Source: Variovorax paradoxus (GTDB taxonomy: Bacteria; Pseudomonadota; Gammaproteobacteria; Burkholderiales; Burkholderiaceae_C). Taken from it: a DNA stretch of 64,000 nt. Made by a program: the position numbers and the translations under genes. Position 1 is the stretch's first letter; each line of letters begins with the position of its first letter. This document shows positions 50,748 through 59,942 of the stretch, one piece after another. A model generated the notes under the pieces. The model saw only the letters and a program-made list of their open reading frames with translations, searched no databases and had not been told where the DNA came from. The stretch spans positions 2,902,501-2,966,500 of the forward strand of contig NZ_JAUSXL010000002.1 of the NCBI RefSeq assembly GCF_030815975.1, given 5' to 3'.

Positions 50748-51353
50748 ATGGCGATGAAACTGGTCCTGGCCTCCAACAACGCCGGCAAGCTTGCCGAGCT
50801 CCAGCTACTGTTTGCGGAGCTGGCCGTGACGCTCGTGCCGCAGTCGGCCTTGGGCGTGGGCGAGGCCGAAGAGCCGTTTCGCACCTTCGTCGAAAACGCG
50901 CTGGCCAAGGCGCGCCATGCCAGCGCCGCAACCGGCCTGCCGGCCATGGCCGATGACGCAGGACTTTGCGTCGACGCCTTTGGCGGCCTGCCGGGCGTCG
51001 ACACCGCGTTCTATGCCACGCAGTTCGGCTATGCCAAGGGCGACGCCAACAACGTCAAGGCCCTGCTCGAGCAGCTCGACGGCGTGGTCAACCGGCGCGC
51101 CGCGCTCGTCAGCACGCTGGTCGCGCTGCGCGGGCACGACGACCCCGAGCCCCTCATCGCAGTCGGCCGCGTGGTGGGAGAAATCACGCGCGAGCCCCTC
51201 GGCGACAACGGCTTCGGCTTCGATCCCGTCATGTACCTGCCCAGCTTCGGCAAGACCTTTGCCCAGCTGCCGCCCGAGGTGAAGAACGCCAACAGCCACC
51301 GGGGCCAGGCGGCCAAGGCCATGCTGGCGCTGATGCGCGAACGCTGGTTCTGA
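50748..51353 (+). CDS. rdgB: XTP/dITP pyrophosphatase (RdgB/HAM1)
   Basis: Hydrolyses dITP and XTP to keep deaminated purines out of DNA. About 201 residues: MKLVLASNNAGKLAELQ at the start, FVENALAKARHAS, ADDAGLCVDA, and GFGFDPVMYLP. ATG 50748 is used; ATG 50754 (MKLV) is equally likely. Confidence 0.95.
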   Translation: MAMKLVLASNNAGKLAELQLLFAELAVTLVPQSALGVGEAEEPFRTFVENALAKARHASAATGLPAMADDAGLCVDAFGGLPGVDTAFYATQFGYAKGDANNVKALLEQLDGVVNRRAALVSTLVALRGHDDPEPLIAVGRVVGEITREPLGDNGFGFDPVMYLPSFGKTFAQLPPEVKNANSHRGQAAKAMLALMRERWF

Positions 51354-51356
51354 TCG

Positions 51357-52616
51357 ATGGCCTCCGTCGTTCCCATCCAGCCCGCGCAGCCCACCGGCGC
51401 GCCGCAGGCCAACGATGTGCTGCACTGGATGCGGCCCGGCCCGCTGCAACTGGCGGCGCTGCCGCCGTTGTCGCTCTACATCCATCTGCCCTGGTGCCTG
51501 CGCAAGTGCCCTTACTGCGACTTCAACTCGCATGAGTGGCGCGCCACCAGCGAGGCCGAGGCCGAAGGCATTCCCGAGGCGGCGTATCTCGACGCGCTCA
51601 TTGCCGACCTGGACGCCGCGCTGCCGCTCATCTGGGGCCGCACCGTCCACACCATCTTCATCGGCGGCGGAACGCCGAGCCTTTTTTCGCCCCAGGCCAT
51701 CGACCGCCTGCTCGGCGACGTGCGCGCCCGCCTCAAGCTGGCGCCCGAATGCGAGATCTCGCTCGAAGCCAACCCCGGCACCTTCGAACGCAACCGCTTC
51801 CGGGCCTATCGCAGCGCGGGCGTCACGCGGCTTTCGGTGGGCGTACAGAGTTTCAACGACGAGCACCTGAAGGCGCTGGGCCGCGTGCACGACCGCGCCC
51901 AGGCCATTGCGGCCGTGGAAGAAGCCGCGAGCGCATTCGACACCTTCAACCTCGACCTGATGTATGCGCTGCCGGGCCAGACGCTCGAGGGGCTGGACGC
52001 CGACCTGACCCAGGCGCTGGCGCTCGCGCCGCCGCACATCTCGGTGTATCACCTGACCATCGAGCCCAACACCTGGTTCGCCAAGTTTCCGCCGGCCTTG
52101 CCCGAAGACGACCTGGCCTACGCCATGCTCGACCGCATCACCGAGCGAACCGCCGCCAGCGGCATGTCGCGCTACGAGGTTTCGGCCTATGCGCGCAGCG
52201 GCCATGCCTGCGCCCACAATCTCAACTACTGGCAGTTCGGCGACTACCTGGGCATTGGCGCCGGCGCGCACAGCAAGCTGAGCTTCGCGCACCGTATCGT
52301 GCGCCAAGTGCGGTTTCGCGAACCGCGCCTGTACATGAACAACGCCCGCGCCGGCGCCGCCGTGGCGCAAAGCGATGAAGTGGCGCTGGCCGACCTGCCG
52401 TTCGAGTTCATGCTCAATGCACTGCGCCTGAAGGAAGGCTTCACGCTGCCCCAGTTCAGCGAGCGCACCGGTCTGGCCATGACCAGCATCCAGAAAGGGC
52501 TGGAGGAGGCCGAACGCAAGGGCCTCGTCGCGCGCGACCTGCATCGCGTGTGGCCCACCGAGCGCGGGCTGGATTTTCTGAGCGACCTGCAGTCGCTCTT
52601 CCTGCCCGAGGATTGA
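51357..52616 (+). CDS. hemW: Radical SAM heme chaperone HemW
   Basis: A 419-residue radical SAM protein. The cluster motif CLRKCPYCDF (C-x3-C-x2-C, ~56-65) follows SLYIHLPW, and GGGTPSLF, SLEANPGTFE, RLSVGVQSF and YHLTIEPNT follow in order. The C-terminal HemN-like domain is present. It resembles HemN but lacks the extra N-terminal Cys, matching HemW, thought to carry heme to apoproteins. It follows rdgB by 3 bases. Confidence 0.93.
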   Translation: MASVVPIQPAQPTGAPQANDVLHWMRPGPLQLAALPPLSLYIHLPWCLRKCPYCDFNSHEWRATSEAEAEGIPEAAYLDALIADLDAALPLIWGRTVHTIFIGGGTPSLFSPQAIDRLLGDVRARLKLAPECEISLEANPGTFERNRFRAYRSAGVTRLSVGVQSFNDEHLKALGRVHDRAQAIAAVEEAASAFDTFNLDLMYALPGQTLEGLDADLTQALALAPPHISVYHLTIEPNTWFAKFPPALPEDDLAYAMLDRITERTAASGMSRYEVSAYARSGHACAHNLNYWQFGDYLGIGAGAHSKLSFAHRIVRQVRFREPRLYMNNARAGAAVAQSDEVALADLPFEFMLNALRLKEGFTLPQFSERTGLAMTSIQKGLEEAERKGLVARDLHRVWPTERGLDFLSDLQSLFLPED

Positions 52617-52648
52617 GGGGCCGGCATCGGCATAAAATCAGCGGTTCC

Positions 52649-52733
52649 GGAGAGTTGGGTGAGTGGTTTAAACCAGCAGTCTTGAAAACTGCCGACGAGC
52701 AATCGTCCGTGAGTTCGAATCTCACACTCTCCG
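52649..52733 (+). tRNA. tRNA-Ser (UGA)
   Basis: An 85-nt class II tRNA. Acceptor GGAGAGT pairs with ACTCTCC; discriminator G. The anticodon arm GCAGT-CTTGAAA-ACTGC gives TGA, and a long variable arm is present. The following bases are CCG, so CCA is not fully encoded and must be added. It marks the boundary to an accessory region. Confidence 0.93.
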
Positions 52734-52736
52734 CCG

Positions 52737-53125
52737 GCTGGGCTCCCCTCGCAGCGACCGGTCAATGATCCATGCGTTCGGAAGACGCTGGGTACTTTTA
52801 GCCATTGGCGATTTCCGACTACCAGCGGCGTCTCGACGTCTCGGGATGCGGTGCCGCTTTTAAAGGCTCCGTGTCGCAACGCAGGCGTGGCAACGCTTTC
52901 CCGTCGATGCGCACAGGCTTTTCCACCGTCTTATCCACCGCAATGGTGGAGAACTCGCCCTCTGTGATGGGTGGTTCGGAGGGCGGTATGGCGCAAAGTT
53001 GTACACATTTGGTAGTACATATCGGTCATAACTAACCGCGCCACGCGAGCGTTGAGCCTCAACCGCTGTCGGCTTCATTCATCACAATGCCCGGCATACC
53101 CCGCCGCGCCCTGACCCCAACCCCC
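52737..53125. other. Non-coding stretch between tRNA-Ser and a LysR gene
   Basis: About 390 bases with no convincing gene; short open frames on both strands lack known features. A small hairpin (TCCACCGCAATGGTGGA) lies near 52935-52951. A dyad TGTAC-N10-GTACA lies at 53000-53019, 107 bases upstream of the LysR start, and may be a regulatory site. Confidence 0.5.
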
Positions 53126-54019
53126 ATGAAGCTCGACTCCACCACCGTCCAACTGGTCCTGTGCATCGCCGAGGAAGGCAGCATCTCCCGGGCCGCCGAC
53201 AGGCTGAACCTGGCTGTGGCTGCCGCGTCCAAGCGCGTGAGCGACCTGGAGGCGCAACTGGGCGCCAAGCTGTTCAAGCGGGTGCCCCACGGCGTCTTGA
53301 TCACCGAGGCCGGCAGCCGGCTGATGGCGCACATCCGCCAGATCGATAGCCTCATCGGCCGGCTCGAGGGCGATGCCCAGGTGCTGAGCCACGGCCAGGA
53401 TGGGCGCATTCTCATCGGCGCGCCGAAGGCGGCCATCATCCAGTTCCTTGCGAAGGACATCGCCCGGCTGCGTGACGCCTACCCGCAGATCACGCTGAAG
53501 ATCCTGGAGGAAAACAGCAAGATCGTGCAGCAGTTGCTGCGCGACAAGGTGATCGACGTCGGCATCTACGAGAAGAAGAGCGGCTTCCTGGACCTGCCGA
53601 AGTTCGACTACCGGCAGGACAGGCTGGTGCTCGTGTACAGCCGCCGGCATTTCCGGTTTGCGGCAGAGGGGCCGGTGGGCATCGACGATTTTCTGGACCT
53701 GCCGGTCGTGAGCCTCGGCAAGGGCTCGGCGATCCTGTCCGCCTTGGAGGGGGCCTACCGCAGCCGGGGCAGATCGTTCCCGAACAACTTCTCGACCAGC
53801 GGTTTCGACACCATGCTGGCGCTGGTGCGCCACGGCCTGGGCGTGGGCCTGATGCCGCCGGAAGTGCTGCGCAGCTTCCACCCCGAGGACGACCTGGGCT
53901 CGGCCGAGATCCAGGGCGACTGGCACCAGCGCGCCTATGTGCTGTCGTGCGTCGAAGGCCATGCGCAGGAGCAGACGCTGCGCAACGTGGTGGCCCAGCT
54001 GATCGGCGCCAGCACCTAG
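53126..54019 (+). CDS. LysR-family transcriptional regulator
   Basis: A 297-residue regulator: N-terminal winged helix with SISRAADRLNLAVAAASKRVSDLE (~18-41) and an effector-binding domain. It lies upstream of and co-directional with a Bug-type binding protein, CoA-transferase and crotonase, which it probably regulates. An alternative ATG at 53087 would add 13 residues. No clear ribosome site is visible for either. Confidence 0.88.
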   Translation: MKLDSTTVQLVLCIAEEGSISRAADRLNLAVAAASKRVSDLEAQLGAKLFKRVPHGVLITEAGSRLMAHIRQIDSLIGRLEGDAQVLSHGQDGRILIGAPKAAIIQFLAKDIARLRDAYPQITLKILEENSKIVQQLLRDKVIDVGIYEKKSGFLDLPKFDYRQDRLVLVYSRRHFRFAAEGPVGIDDFLDLPVVSLGKGSAILSALEGAYRSRGRSFPNNFSTSGFDTMLALVRHGLGVGLMPPEVLRSFHPEDDLGSAEIQGDWHQRAYVLSCVEGHAQEQTLRNVVAQLIGAST

Positions 54020-54148
54020 AAAAGCAGCGTTCCTGCGGCTGCGGCTTCGCGGATCACGAAGCCAGGCATGCATTCCACGTTCTTGCGACGTCCTCTGCGC
54101 TACGTGAGAGTAGCGGCACTACTACGACAGAGACAGAGGACGCACGAC

Positions 54149-55129
54149 ATGATGAGACGCCGAGACTTCATTGCGGCCAGCGCTATCACCGCGCTGGCCG
54201 CGCCTTGGGCCGTGGGGGCCACCGAGCTGCCCAAGGGCATCGTCAAGATCTACGTGGGCTGGGCGCCCGGCGGCGGCACCGACGTGTTCGCCCGCATCGT
54301 GGGGCAGAAGCTCTCGGAGCTGTGGGGCCGCTCGGTGGTGGTCGAGAACAAGCCGGGCGCCACCGGCGCATTGGCGGCGGACTTCTTTGCGCGGACCCGG
54401 TTCACCGAGGGCGTGAACCTGCTGATGGCGCACGTCAACACGCATGCCATCTCGCCGCACATCTTCAAGGGCATCAGCTACGACCCGCTGAAGGACTTCG
54501 CGCCCGTCGCCATGGTCGGTGCCACGCCGCACATCCTGGTGACCAGCGCGAAGAATTCTGTCGGCTCGATCAAGGAGGTGGTCGAGCAGTGCAGGAAGAG
54601 CCCCGGGAAGATCAGCTTCGGCTCGTCCGGCACGGGATCGGTGCAGCACCTGGCGGCCGCGATGTTCAACATGGCCGCCGACGTCAAGAGCATCCACGTG
54701 CCCTACAAGGGGTCGGGCCCGATGCAGACGGACCTGATCGGCGGGCAGATCGACTACAGCTTCGACACCATGACGGCAGCCACGGCCCAGGTCAAGGCCA
54801 GGCGGATGACGGGCATCGTCCAGACGCGCCTGCAGCGGGCCAAGGGCTTCCCGGAACTGCCGACCATGGACGAGCAGGGCTTCAAGGGCTTCGACGTCTC
54901 CAGCTGGTATGGCGTGGTCGGCCCCAAGGACATGTCCAGGGATCTGGCCCTGCAGATCAATGCCGACATCAACAAGGTGCTGGCGCTGCCGGATGTGGTC
55001 ACGCGCTTCGATGGCTATGGCGTGGAGGACGGCGGCGGCTCCGTCGACAAGTTCGCGGCCTTCATGGCTGCCGAGTTCAGGAAATGGGGCGACGTGGTGC
55101 GCACCGCCAAGGTCACCGAGGAGGGCTGA
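54149..55129 (+). CDS. Bug/TctC family tripartite tricarboxylate-type binding protein
   Basis: A 326-residue periplasmic binding protein beginning MMRRRDFIAASAITALAA, a twin-Arg-like signal cleaved near VGATE. It has the Bug patterns VGWAPGGGTDVFARIVG (~32), VVENKPGATGALAA (~62) and YKGSGPMQTDLIGGQID (~190-206). AGAGGA precedes ATG 54149. Transporter membrane subunits (TctA/TctB) are not nearby. Expansion of orphan Bug proteins is typical of betaproteobacteria. The ligand is probably a carboxylate or its precursor to the downstream CoA-dependent steps. Confidence 0.92.
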   Translation: MMRRRDFIAASAITALAAPWAVGATELPKGIVKIYVGWAPGGGTDVFARIVGQKLSELWGRSVVVENKPGATGALAADFFARTRFTEGVNLLMAHVNTHAISPHIFKGISYDPLKDFAPVAMVGATPHILVTSAKNSVGSIKEVVEQCRKSPGKISFGSSGTGSVQHLAAAMFNMAADVKSIHVPYKGSGPMQTDLIGGQIDYSFDTMTAATAQVKARRMTGIVQTRLQRAKGFPELPTMDEQGFKGFDVSSWYGVVGPKDMSRDLALQINADINKVLALPDVVTRFDGYGVEDGGGSVDKFAAFMAAEFRKWGDVVRTAKVTEEG

Positions 55130-55130
55130 A

Positions 55131-56312
55131 ATGAACCACGCACGACAACTGCCGCTGCAGGGCATCCGGGTTTTGGACGTGAGCCAGGTCATGGCGGGCC
55201 CGTTCGCCTGCATGCTGCTGGCCGACCTCGGGGCCGACGTGATCAAGGTCGAGCCGCCGAGCGGCGACCAGACCCGCGGCGCCATGGGCTTCAAGATGAA
55301 GGGGCCGGACAGCATGGGCTTCCTGAACATGAACCGCAACAAGCGCTCGCTGACGCTGGACCTCAAGAGCGAGGAGGACCGCGCATCCTTCTACAAGCTG
55401 GCCCAGACCGCCGACGTGATCGTCGAGAACTACCGGCCCGGCGCGGTGCAGCGCCTGGGCATCGACTACGAGTCGATCAGGAAGATCCATCCGAAGATCG
55501 TGTACGTCAGCATCTCCGGCTTCGGCCAGAGCGGCCCCTGGGCCGAGCGGCCGGGCTTCGACCTGATGGCGCAGGCCATGTCCGGCGTGATGAGCGTGAC
55601 CGGCTACCCCGGCGAGAAGCCGGTCAAGGCCGGCGTGCCGGTGGCCGACATCGGCTGCGCACTGTTTGCCACCTACGCGCTGCTCGCGGCCTACATCGGC
55701 GCGCAGAAGTCCGGCGTGGGCCAGCACATCGACGCGTCGCTGTTCGACGCGGCCATGGCCTTCTCGGTCTGGGACATGTCCGAGTACTGGGGCACGGGCG
55801 TGCGGCCGACCCCGCTGGGCACCAGCAACAAGATGAGCGCGCCCTACCAGGCCGTGAAGGCGCGCGACGGCTACTTCGTGATGGGCGCGACCAACCAGAA
55901 GCTCTGGACCCGGCTGTGCGAACTGCTGCAGCGGCCGGACCTCGCCCTGCACGCGGACTACGCCAGCGTGTCGCTGCGCCTGAAGAACCGCGAGGCGCTG
56001 ATCGAGGCGCTGGAAGCGGAGTTCGGCCAGCGGGACAGCGCCGACTGGATCGACGCCATGCTGGCCGCCGGCATCCCGGCCGGGCCCATCCTGTCGTATC
56101 CGGAGGCCTTCGAAGGCGAGCATGGCACCCACCGCCGCATGTGCATGGAGATCGACCATCCGATCGAGGGCAAGGTCAAGAACATCGGCTTTCCCGTCAA
56201 GCTGCTGGGTACGCCGCAGCAGGTGCGCCGGCACCCGCCGCTGCTGGGCGAACACAACGAGGAGATCATGGCCGAAATCAACGCGCGAGCCGGCGCGGCG
56301 GTGGCCCTATGA
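55131..56312 (+). CDS. Class III CoA-transferase (CaiB/BaiF family)
   Basis: A 393-residue CoA-transferase that moves CoA between carboxylates. Conserved VLDVSQVMAGPFACMLLADLGADVIKVE at the N-terminus (residues ~12-40), a GDQTRG segment, and catalytic Asp144 in RPGFDLMAQA. Starts 1 base after the Bug gene stop and overlaps the crotonase start by 4 bases. Together they suggest uptake and CoA-activation of an organic acid. Several AGG arginine codons in this gene and its neighbour look unlike the core genes. Confidence 0.93.
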   Translation: MNHARQLPLQGIRVLDVSQVMAGPFACMLLADLGADVIKVEPPSGDQTRGAMGFKMKGPDSMGFLNMNRNKRSLTLDLKSEEDRASFYKLAQTADVIVENYRPGAVQRLGIDYESIRKIHPKIVYVSISGFGQSGPWAERPGFDLMAQAMSGVMSVTGYPGEKPVKAGVPVADIGCALFATYALLAAYIGAQKSGVGQHIDASLFDAAMAFSVWDMSEYWGTGVRPTPLGTSNKMSAPYQAVKARDGYFVMGATNQKLWTRLCELLQRPDLALHADYASVSLRLKNREALIEALEAEFGQRDSADWIDAMLAAGIPAGPILSYPEAFEGEHGTHRRMCMEIDHPIEGKVKNIGFPVKLLGTPQQVRRHPPLLGEHNEEIMAEINARAGAAVAL

Positions 56313-57067
56313 ACTTTGCCGAATGCGTGCAGCTCGGCGTCCATGCGTCGGGCGTGGCCGAGATCGTGATCCATCGCCCCGAACGCCACAACGCGATGAC
56401 GCGGGAGATGTACGAGACGCTGCTGGACCACATCGGCGCGTGTGCGCGCAATTGCGCGGTGCGCAGCCTGCTGTTCAGGGGGGCGGGCGGCAAGTCGTTC
56501 ATCTCGGGCACGGACATCACCCATTTCAAGGACTTCCGCGAAGGCAGCGACGGCATTGCCTACGAGGCTTTCGTGGAGCGCGTCATCGATGCGGTCGAGC
56601 GCATTGCGGTACCCACTGTGGCCGTGGTCGACGGCTGGGCCGTCGGCGGCGGACTTGCCCTGGCGACGGCCTGCGATTTCCGGGTCTGCAGCGACGCATC
56701 GCGCTTTGGCGCGCCGATTGCCAGGACGCTGTCCAACACCTTGTCGTCGCGCAATATCGCACGGCTGCAGGCCGCCCTGGGCGTGCCGCGCGTCAAGCGG
56801 ATGCTGCTGCTTGCCGACTACCTGACGGCACAGGAAGCGCTGGCCTGCGGCTATGTGCATGCCGCCTGCGCCCCGGGCGAACTGGATGCCGCTGCCCATG
56901 CGCTGGCAGAGCGGCTCATGGCGCTGTCGCCGGTCACGCACAAGGCCGTCAAGGAGAGCATCCGCCGCATCGTCGTCGAGCAGCGGCTGGACGACGATGA
57001 CCTGATCGAGGAGGTGTATGGCAGCCAGGCGTTTCGCGACCGAGTGGCCGCTTTCATTGGCCGATGA
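56309..57067 (+). CDS. Crotonase-family (enoyl-CoA hydratase-like) protein
   Basis: A 252-residue crotonase fold protein: N-terminal VAEIVIHRPERHNAMT, oxyanion-hole segment GGKSFISGTDITHF (~66-79) and VDGWAVGGGLALATACDFR (~107-125). The two Glu residues used by classical enoyl-CoA hydratases are not at their expected places: GGGLALA replaces GGxELA, and GAPIART replaces the GxPE region. It may therefore catalyse another crotonase reaction, such as isomerisation, decarboxylation or C-C cleavage of a CoA ester. ATG 56309 overlaps the CoA-transferase stop. Confidence 0.88.
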   Translation: MNFAECVQLGVHASGVAEIVIHRPERHNAMTREMYETLLDHIGACARNCAVRSLLFRGAGGKSFISGTDITHFKDFREGSDGIAYEAFVERVIDAVERIAVPTVAVVDGWAVGGGLALATACDFRVCSDASRFGAPIARTLSNTLSSRNIARLQAALGVPRVKRMLLLADYLTAQEALACGYVHAACAPGELDAAAHALAERLMALSPVTHKAVKESIRRIVVEQRLDDDDLIEEVYGSQAFRDRVAAFIGR

Positions 57068-57234
57068 CGGAAATATCGAATGTCTGATATCGCCCAAATG
57101 AGGTAGCCAATAGGGCAGTTTTTAAATAACGCAGCGTGTAAGCGTATTAAAAATATTAACTATGAAAGCGAAAGCCATGTAATTCTTAGGCATAACTTGT
57201 CTCAATGTCGCGCCAGATTTTTGAAGGATTCAAA

Positions 57235-58146
57235 ATGATCGGAGACATCTTATTGCCAGATGCGAGCTTGAAGCGTTCTGGAACTTACTTCGAATCCGGG
57301 CTTCAATGCCGGACCGATGCCATTACGGCCAATGCCACTTATTTCGGCAATGCGCAGTGGGCCCAGGAATACCTGGATTTCTGCCACCGCGATGCGCATT
57401 TCAAGAGCCGGTGGCTGGCGGCCGCGGGCGACTGGACGGACAAGGTGGTCATCGATCTGGGCTGCGGGCCGGGCAACATCTTTGCCACCCTGGGTGGAAA
57501 GCCGCGGCTCCTGATCGGCGTGGATGTGGCCCCCGGCTCGCTCGAACTGGCGGCCAAGCTGGGCTATACGGCGGTGCTGGCCGATGCGGCCTACACGCCT
57601 TTCCGCTCGCAGGTGGCGGACATCGTTGCCATCAATGCGTCGCTGCACCATTGCGACGACATGGCCGCGGTGCTGCGCGAAGGGGCACGGCTGGTGAAGC
57701 CTCATGGCCTCCTGGTCACCGACCACGATCCGCAGCTCACCGCGTGGGACTACAAGGGCCTTGCCAAGCTGATGTGGGATGCGCGGCTGTGGGTCTATCG
57801 GGCGATCGGGCACGGCTTCCACAAGACCGGCAGCCAGCAGTCCTGGGGGCTCCGGACCGAAGTCCATCACCAGCCGGGCGATGGGGTCACGAAGGAATTC
57901 TTCCACGCCACGCTGGAGCCGCTGGGTTTCGAGGTCCGCGTCTACCCGCACAACCACCAGATCGGTGCCGATGCGCTGCGCGGGGTGGTGGGGCCGGCGC
58001 AATGGAAATACCGGCTGGGCAACATGCTGTCCGGCCGGCGGCCTTCATCGCCGACGAGCGCGCTGTCGCTGATGTGCGTGGCAAGGCGTCGCGGCGATCC
58101 CGTATCCACTGCGCCTGCAGCGTCGCAGCAGCGAACGCCAGTCTGA
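57235..58146 (+). CDS. Class I SAM-dependent methyltransferase
   Basis: A 303-residue cytoplasmic methyltransferase. Motif I is VVIDLGCGPGNIFATLG (~70-86), acidic loop IGVDVAPGS (~93) and post-I region VADIVAINASLHHCDD (~123-138). A good AAGGA ribosome site 8 bases before ATG 57235 decides the start over ATG 57205. The substrate is unknown. It lies upstream of an envelope polysaccharide cluster, after an AT-rich intergenic patch, and could modify a glycan or lipid precursor. Confidence 0.82.
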   Translation: MIGDILLPDASLKRSGTYFESGLQCRTDAITANATYFGNAQWAQEYLDFCHRDAHFKSRWLAAAGDWTDKVVIDLGCGPGNIFATLGGKPRLLIGVDVAPGSLELAAKLGYTAVLADAAYTPFRSQVADIVAINASLHHCDDMAAVLREGARLVKPHGLLVTDHDPQLTAWDYKGLAKLMWDARLWVYRAIGHGFHKTGSQQSWGLRTEVHHQPGDGVTKEFFHATLEPLGFEVRVYPHNHQIGADALRGVVGPAQWKYRLGNMLSGRRPSSPTSALSLMCVARRRGDPVSTAPAASQQRTPV

Positions 58147-58597
58147 TGCCGGCGCCCGGCAAACCGGGCTGGACCGTGCCGGGACACGATCAGTATCGTT
58201 ACTGAATCTTCCCCACCGCGACATTCCCGCGGCTTCGCGTTCAAATGCCGAGGTGCCCGCCATGCCGGGTTGGCGGCACCCTGCGCCCCGGCCTCCCAAG
58301 GGGAAACCCGGCTCTCGCGCCCCTCTGCATGCCCAATGCAGCCTTTTGTGGTCAATTGCGCGCAATCCGACACCAATGTAGGACTTTATCCCGACCTCGG
58401 TGTTGCTGAGATGTGAATTCGGCACATCTTGTTTCGCTCCGAAGCAGTCCAGATCCGGGTTTCGACGTACCTTCATATTGCACCGCAACATGCGGACGCA
58501 GAGTTCGTGGCTCGGCGTCCGTCGTTGCGGGCGGGTCCTTCAATCTGGATGTCGTGCCGTTCGCTGCGGCGCGACGTGGTTCTCATGAGAGGTGGCT
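58147..58597. other. 450-base gap upstream of the polysaccharide locus
   Basis: No convincing gene. A short hairpin (TGCAT-GCCCA-ATGCA) followed by GCCTTTTGTGG near 58328-58353 may terminate the methyltransferase transcript. The remainder (about 58380-58597) is likely the promoter and leader of the HlyD-like operon. Confidence 0.45.
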
Positions 58598-59899
58598 ATG
58601 CGTGTGTCAAAACCGAGTTCGGTTCTCTTTTCTCAGTGCCAGCGGCGCATCGCTGGTGCCATGGGCGGCCGTGTTCCTGGCGCGGGTTGTCGGCGCCGGC
58701 AGTCGGGCGCCTTCGTCCCCAAGCTGGCGGCCTATGCGCTGCTGGCCTTCGTGCTGTGGCTGATGGTCGCAACCCTGGTGCAGCCGCTGTTGTCTTCGCA
58801 GGCCACCCGCGCCGTCTTGCAGGCGCCGGTGGCGCTGATCACCTCGCCGATCAACGGGGTGGTGTCGCAGATGGTGGTGCATGCGCGCGACAAGGTGGAG
58901 CCGGGCACCATCGTGGCCACGGTGCGCAACCCGACCGTGAGCCAGGAAATCCTCACCACCCTGAGGTCGCAGCACCTGGCGCTGCAGAGCCAGTTGGCCC
59001 AGCTGGGCAACCAGTACAAGTCCGACAACCAGGAAATGAGGTCTGTCGGGCAGGAGGCCGGCGTTCATCGCGAGGCTTCCCTGGCGCAGGCCTGGGAGGC
59101 CTGGCAGATCGCGCGGCGCCAGCGCGATGTGGCGCACAGCATGGTGGAAGAGCAGGAAAACAAGGTCAAGACCAATCAGGCGCTGCTGGAGCAGGGCGCG
59201 ATCAGCGAGCAGGTGATGAACGCCGCTGTGGCGCAGCTGAACACGGCGCGTGCCAATGCCGCGGTGGCGGAACAGTCCTTTGCCGGGCAGGCCCAGACGG
59301 TGGCGAGTGCCGGGCAGGGAGCCTTCGTGGGCACCGGGGGCAGCAACCTGTTCCAGACGCTCGCAAGCCGCCGCGAGGCGCTGCGCAACAGCGTCGGCCG
59401 CGCCCAGCAGGACGCCACCGCCATCTTCAAGCAGCTCAAGGAGGTCAGGGATCTCGAGGACGAGGAACGCCGCCGGGTGGAAAAGCTGTCCTTCTACGAA
59501 ATCAAGGCCTCGCAGGCGGGGCAGGTTCATTCCGTGCTCGCACCCGAAGGCGCGTATGTCACGGCGGGTGCCTCGCTGGTGCGCGTGACCGATTGCAGCC
59601 GGCTCGGCGTGGTGGCGGTGTTTCCTGCGCGGGTGGCCAAGCGGCTGGGCATCGGCTCCGTGCTCGACGTCAAGCTCGCCGAATCCGCCAAGCCGGTGCC
59701 GGCGCGCGTGGAGCAATTGCTGCCGGTGGCCTCGGACGCGCTGCAGAGCACCTACAGCGTGCCGTTCCCGTATGCCGAGCAGGGTTCCATCTATGCCGTG
59801 GCCCGCATCGAAGGCAAGGAACCGCAGGAGGCTCCGCCGGATGGTGGCAGCAACATGTGCGCGCCCGGCAAGGTGGTGTCGGCCAGCCTCAGGTCCTGA
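58598..59899 (+). CDS. HlyD-like membrane-fusion (periplasmic adaptor) protein
   Basis: A 433-residue protein with one N-terminal membrane anchor (~42-65, AAYALLAFVLWLMVATLV), a biotinyl-lipoyl-like half domain (ITSPINGVVSQMVVHARDKVEPGT ~80-103), a long coiled-coil hairpin (~115-280), and a second lipoyl half (KASQAGQVHSVLAPEGAYVTAG) with a beta-barrel segment. This is the layout of efflux adaptors and of adaptors such as Alg44/BgsB-like proteins in polysaccharide export. AGAGG precedes ATG 58598. It is followed by a glycosidase-like gene and the glycosyltransferase-OMF frame, and should bridge them across the periplasm. Confidence 0.9.
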   Translation: MRVSKPSSVLFSQCQRRIAGAMGGRVPGAGCRRRQSGAFVPKLAAYALLAFVLWLMVATLVQPLLSSQATRAVLQAPVALITSPINGVVSQMVVHARDKVEPGTIVATVRNPTVSQEILTTLRSQHLALQSQLAQLGNQYKSDNQEMRSVGQEAGVHREASLAQAWEAWQIARRQRDVAHSMVEEQENKVKTNQALLEQGAISEQVMNAAVAQLNTARANAAVAEQSFAGQAQTVASAGQGAFVGTGGSNLFQTLASRREALRNSVGRAQQDATAIFKQLKEVRDLEDEERRRVEKLSFYEIKASQAGQVHSVLAPEGAYVTAGASLVRVTDCSRLGVVAVFPARVAKRLGIGSVLDVKLAESAKPVPARVEQLLPVASDALQSTYSVPFPYAEQGSIYAVARIEGKEPQEAPPDGGSNMCAPGKVVSASLRS

Positions 59900-59942
59900 G
59901 CGCAGGCGCAAATGCACCACCCACCCGCATCGGAACAGAGCC

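Noticed and set aside
52805..53078. Small open frames between tRNA-Ser and the LysR gene
   Set aside because: They overlap on opposite strands, have atypical composition and no recognisable features.
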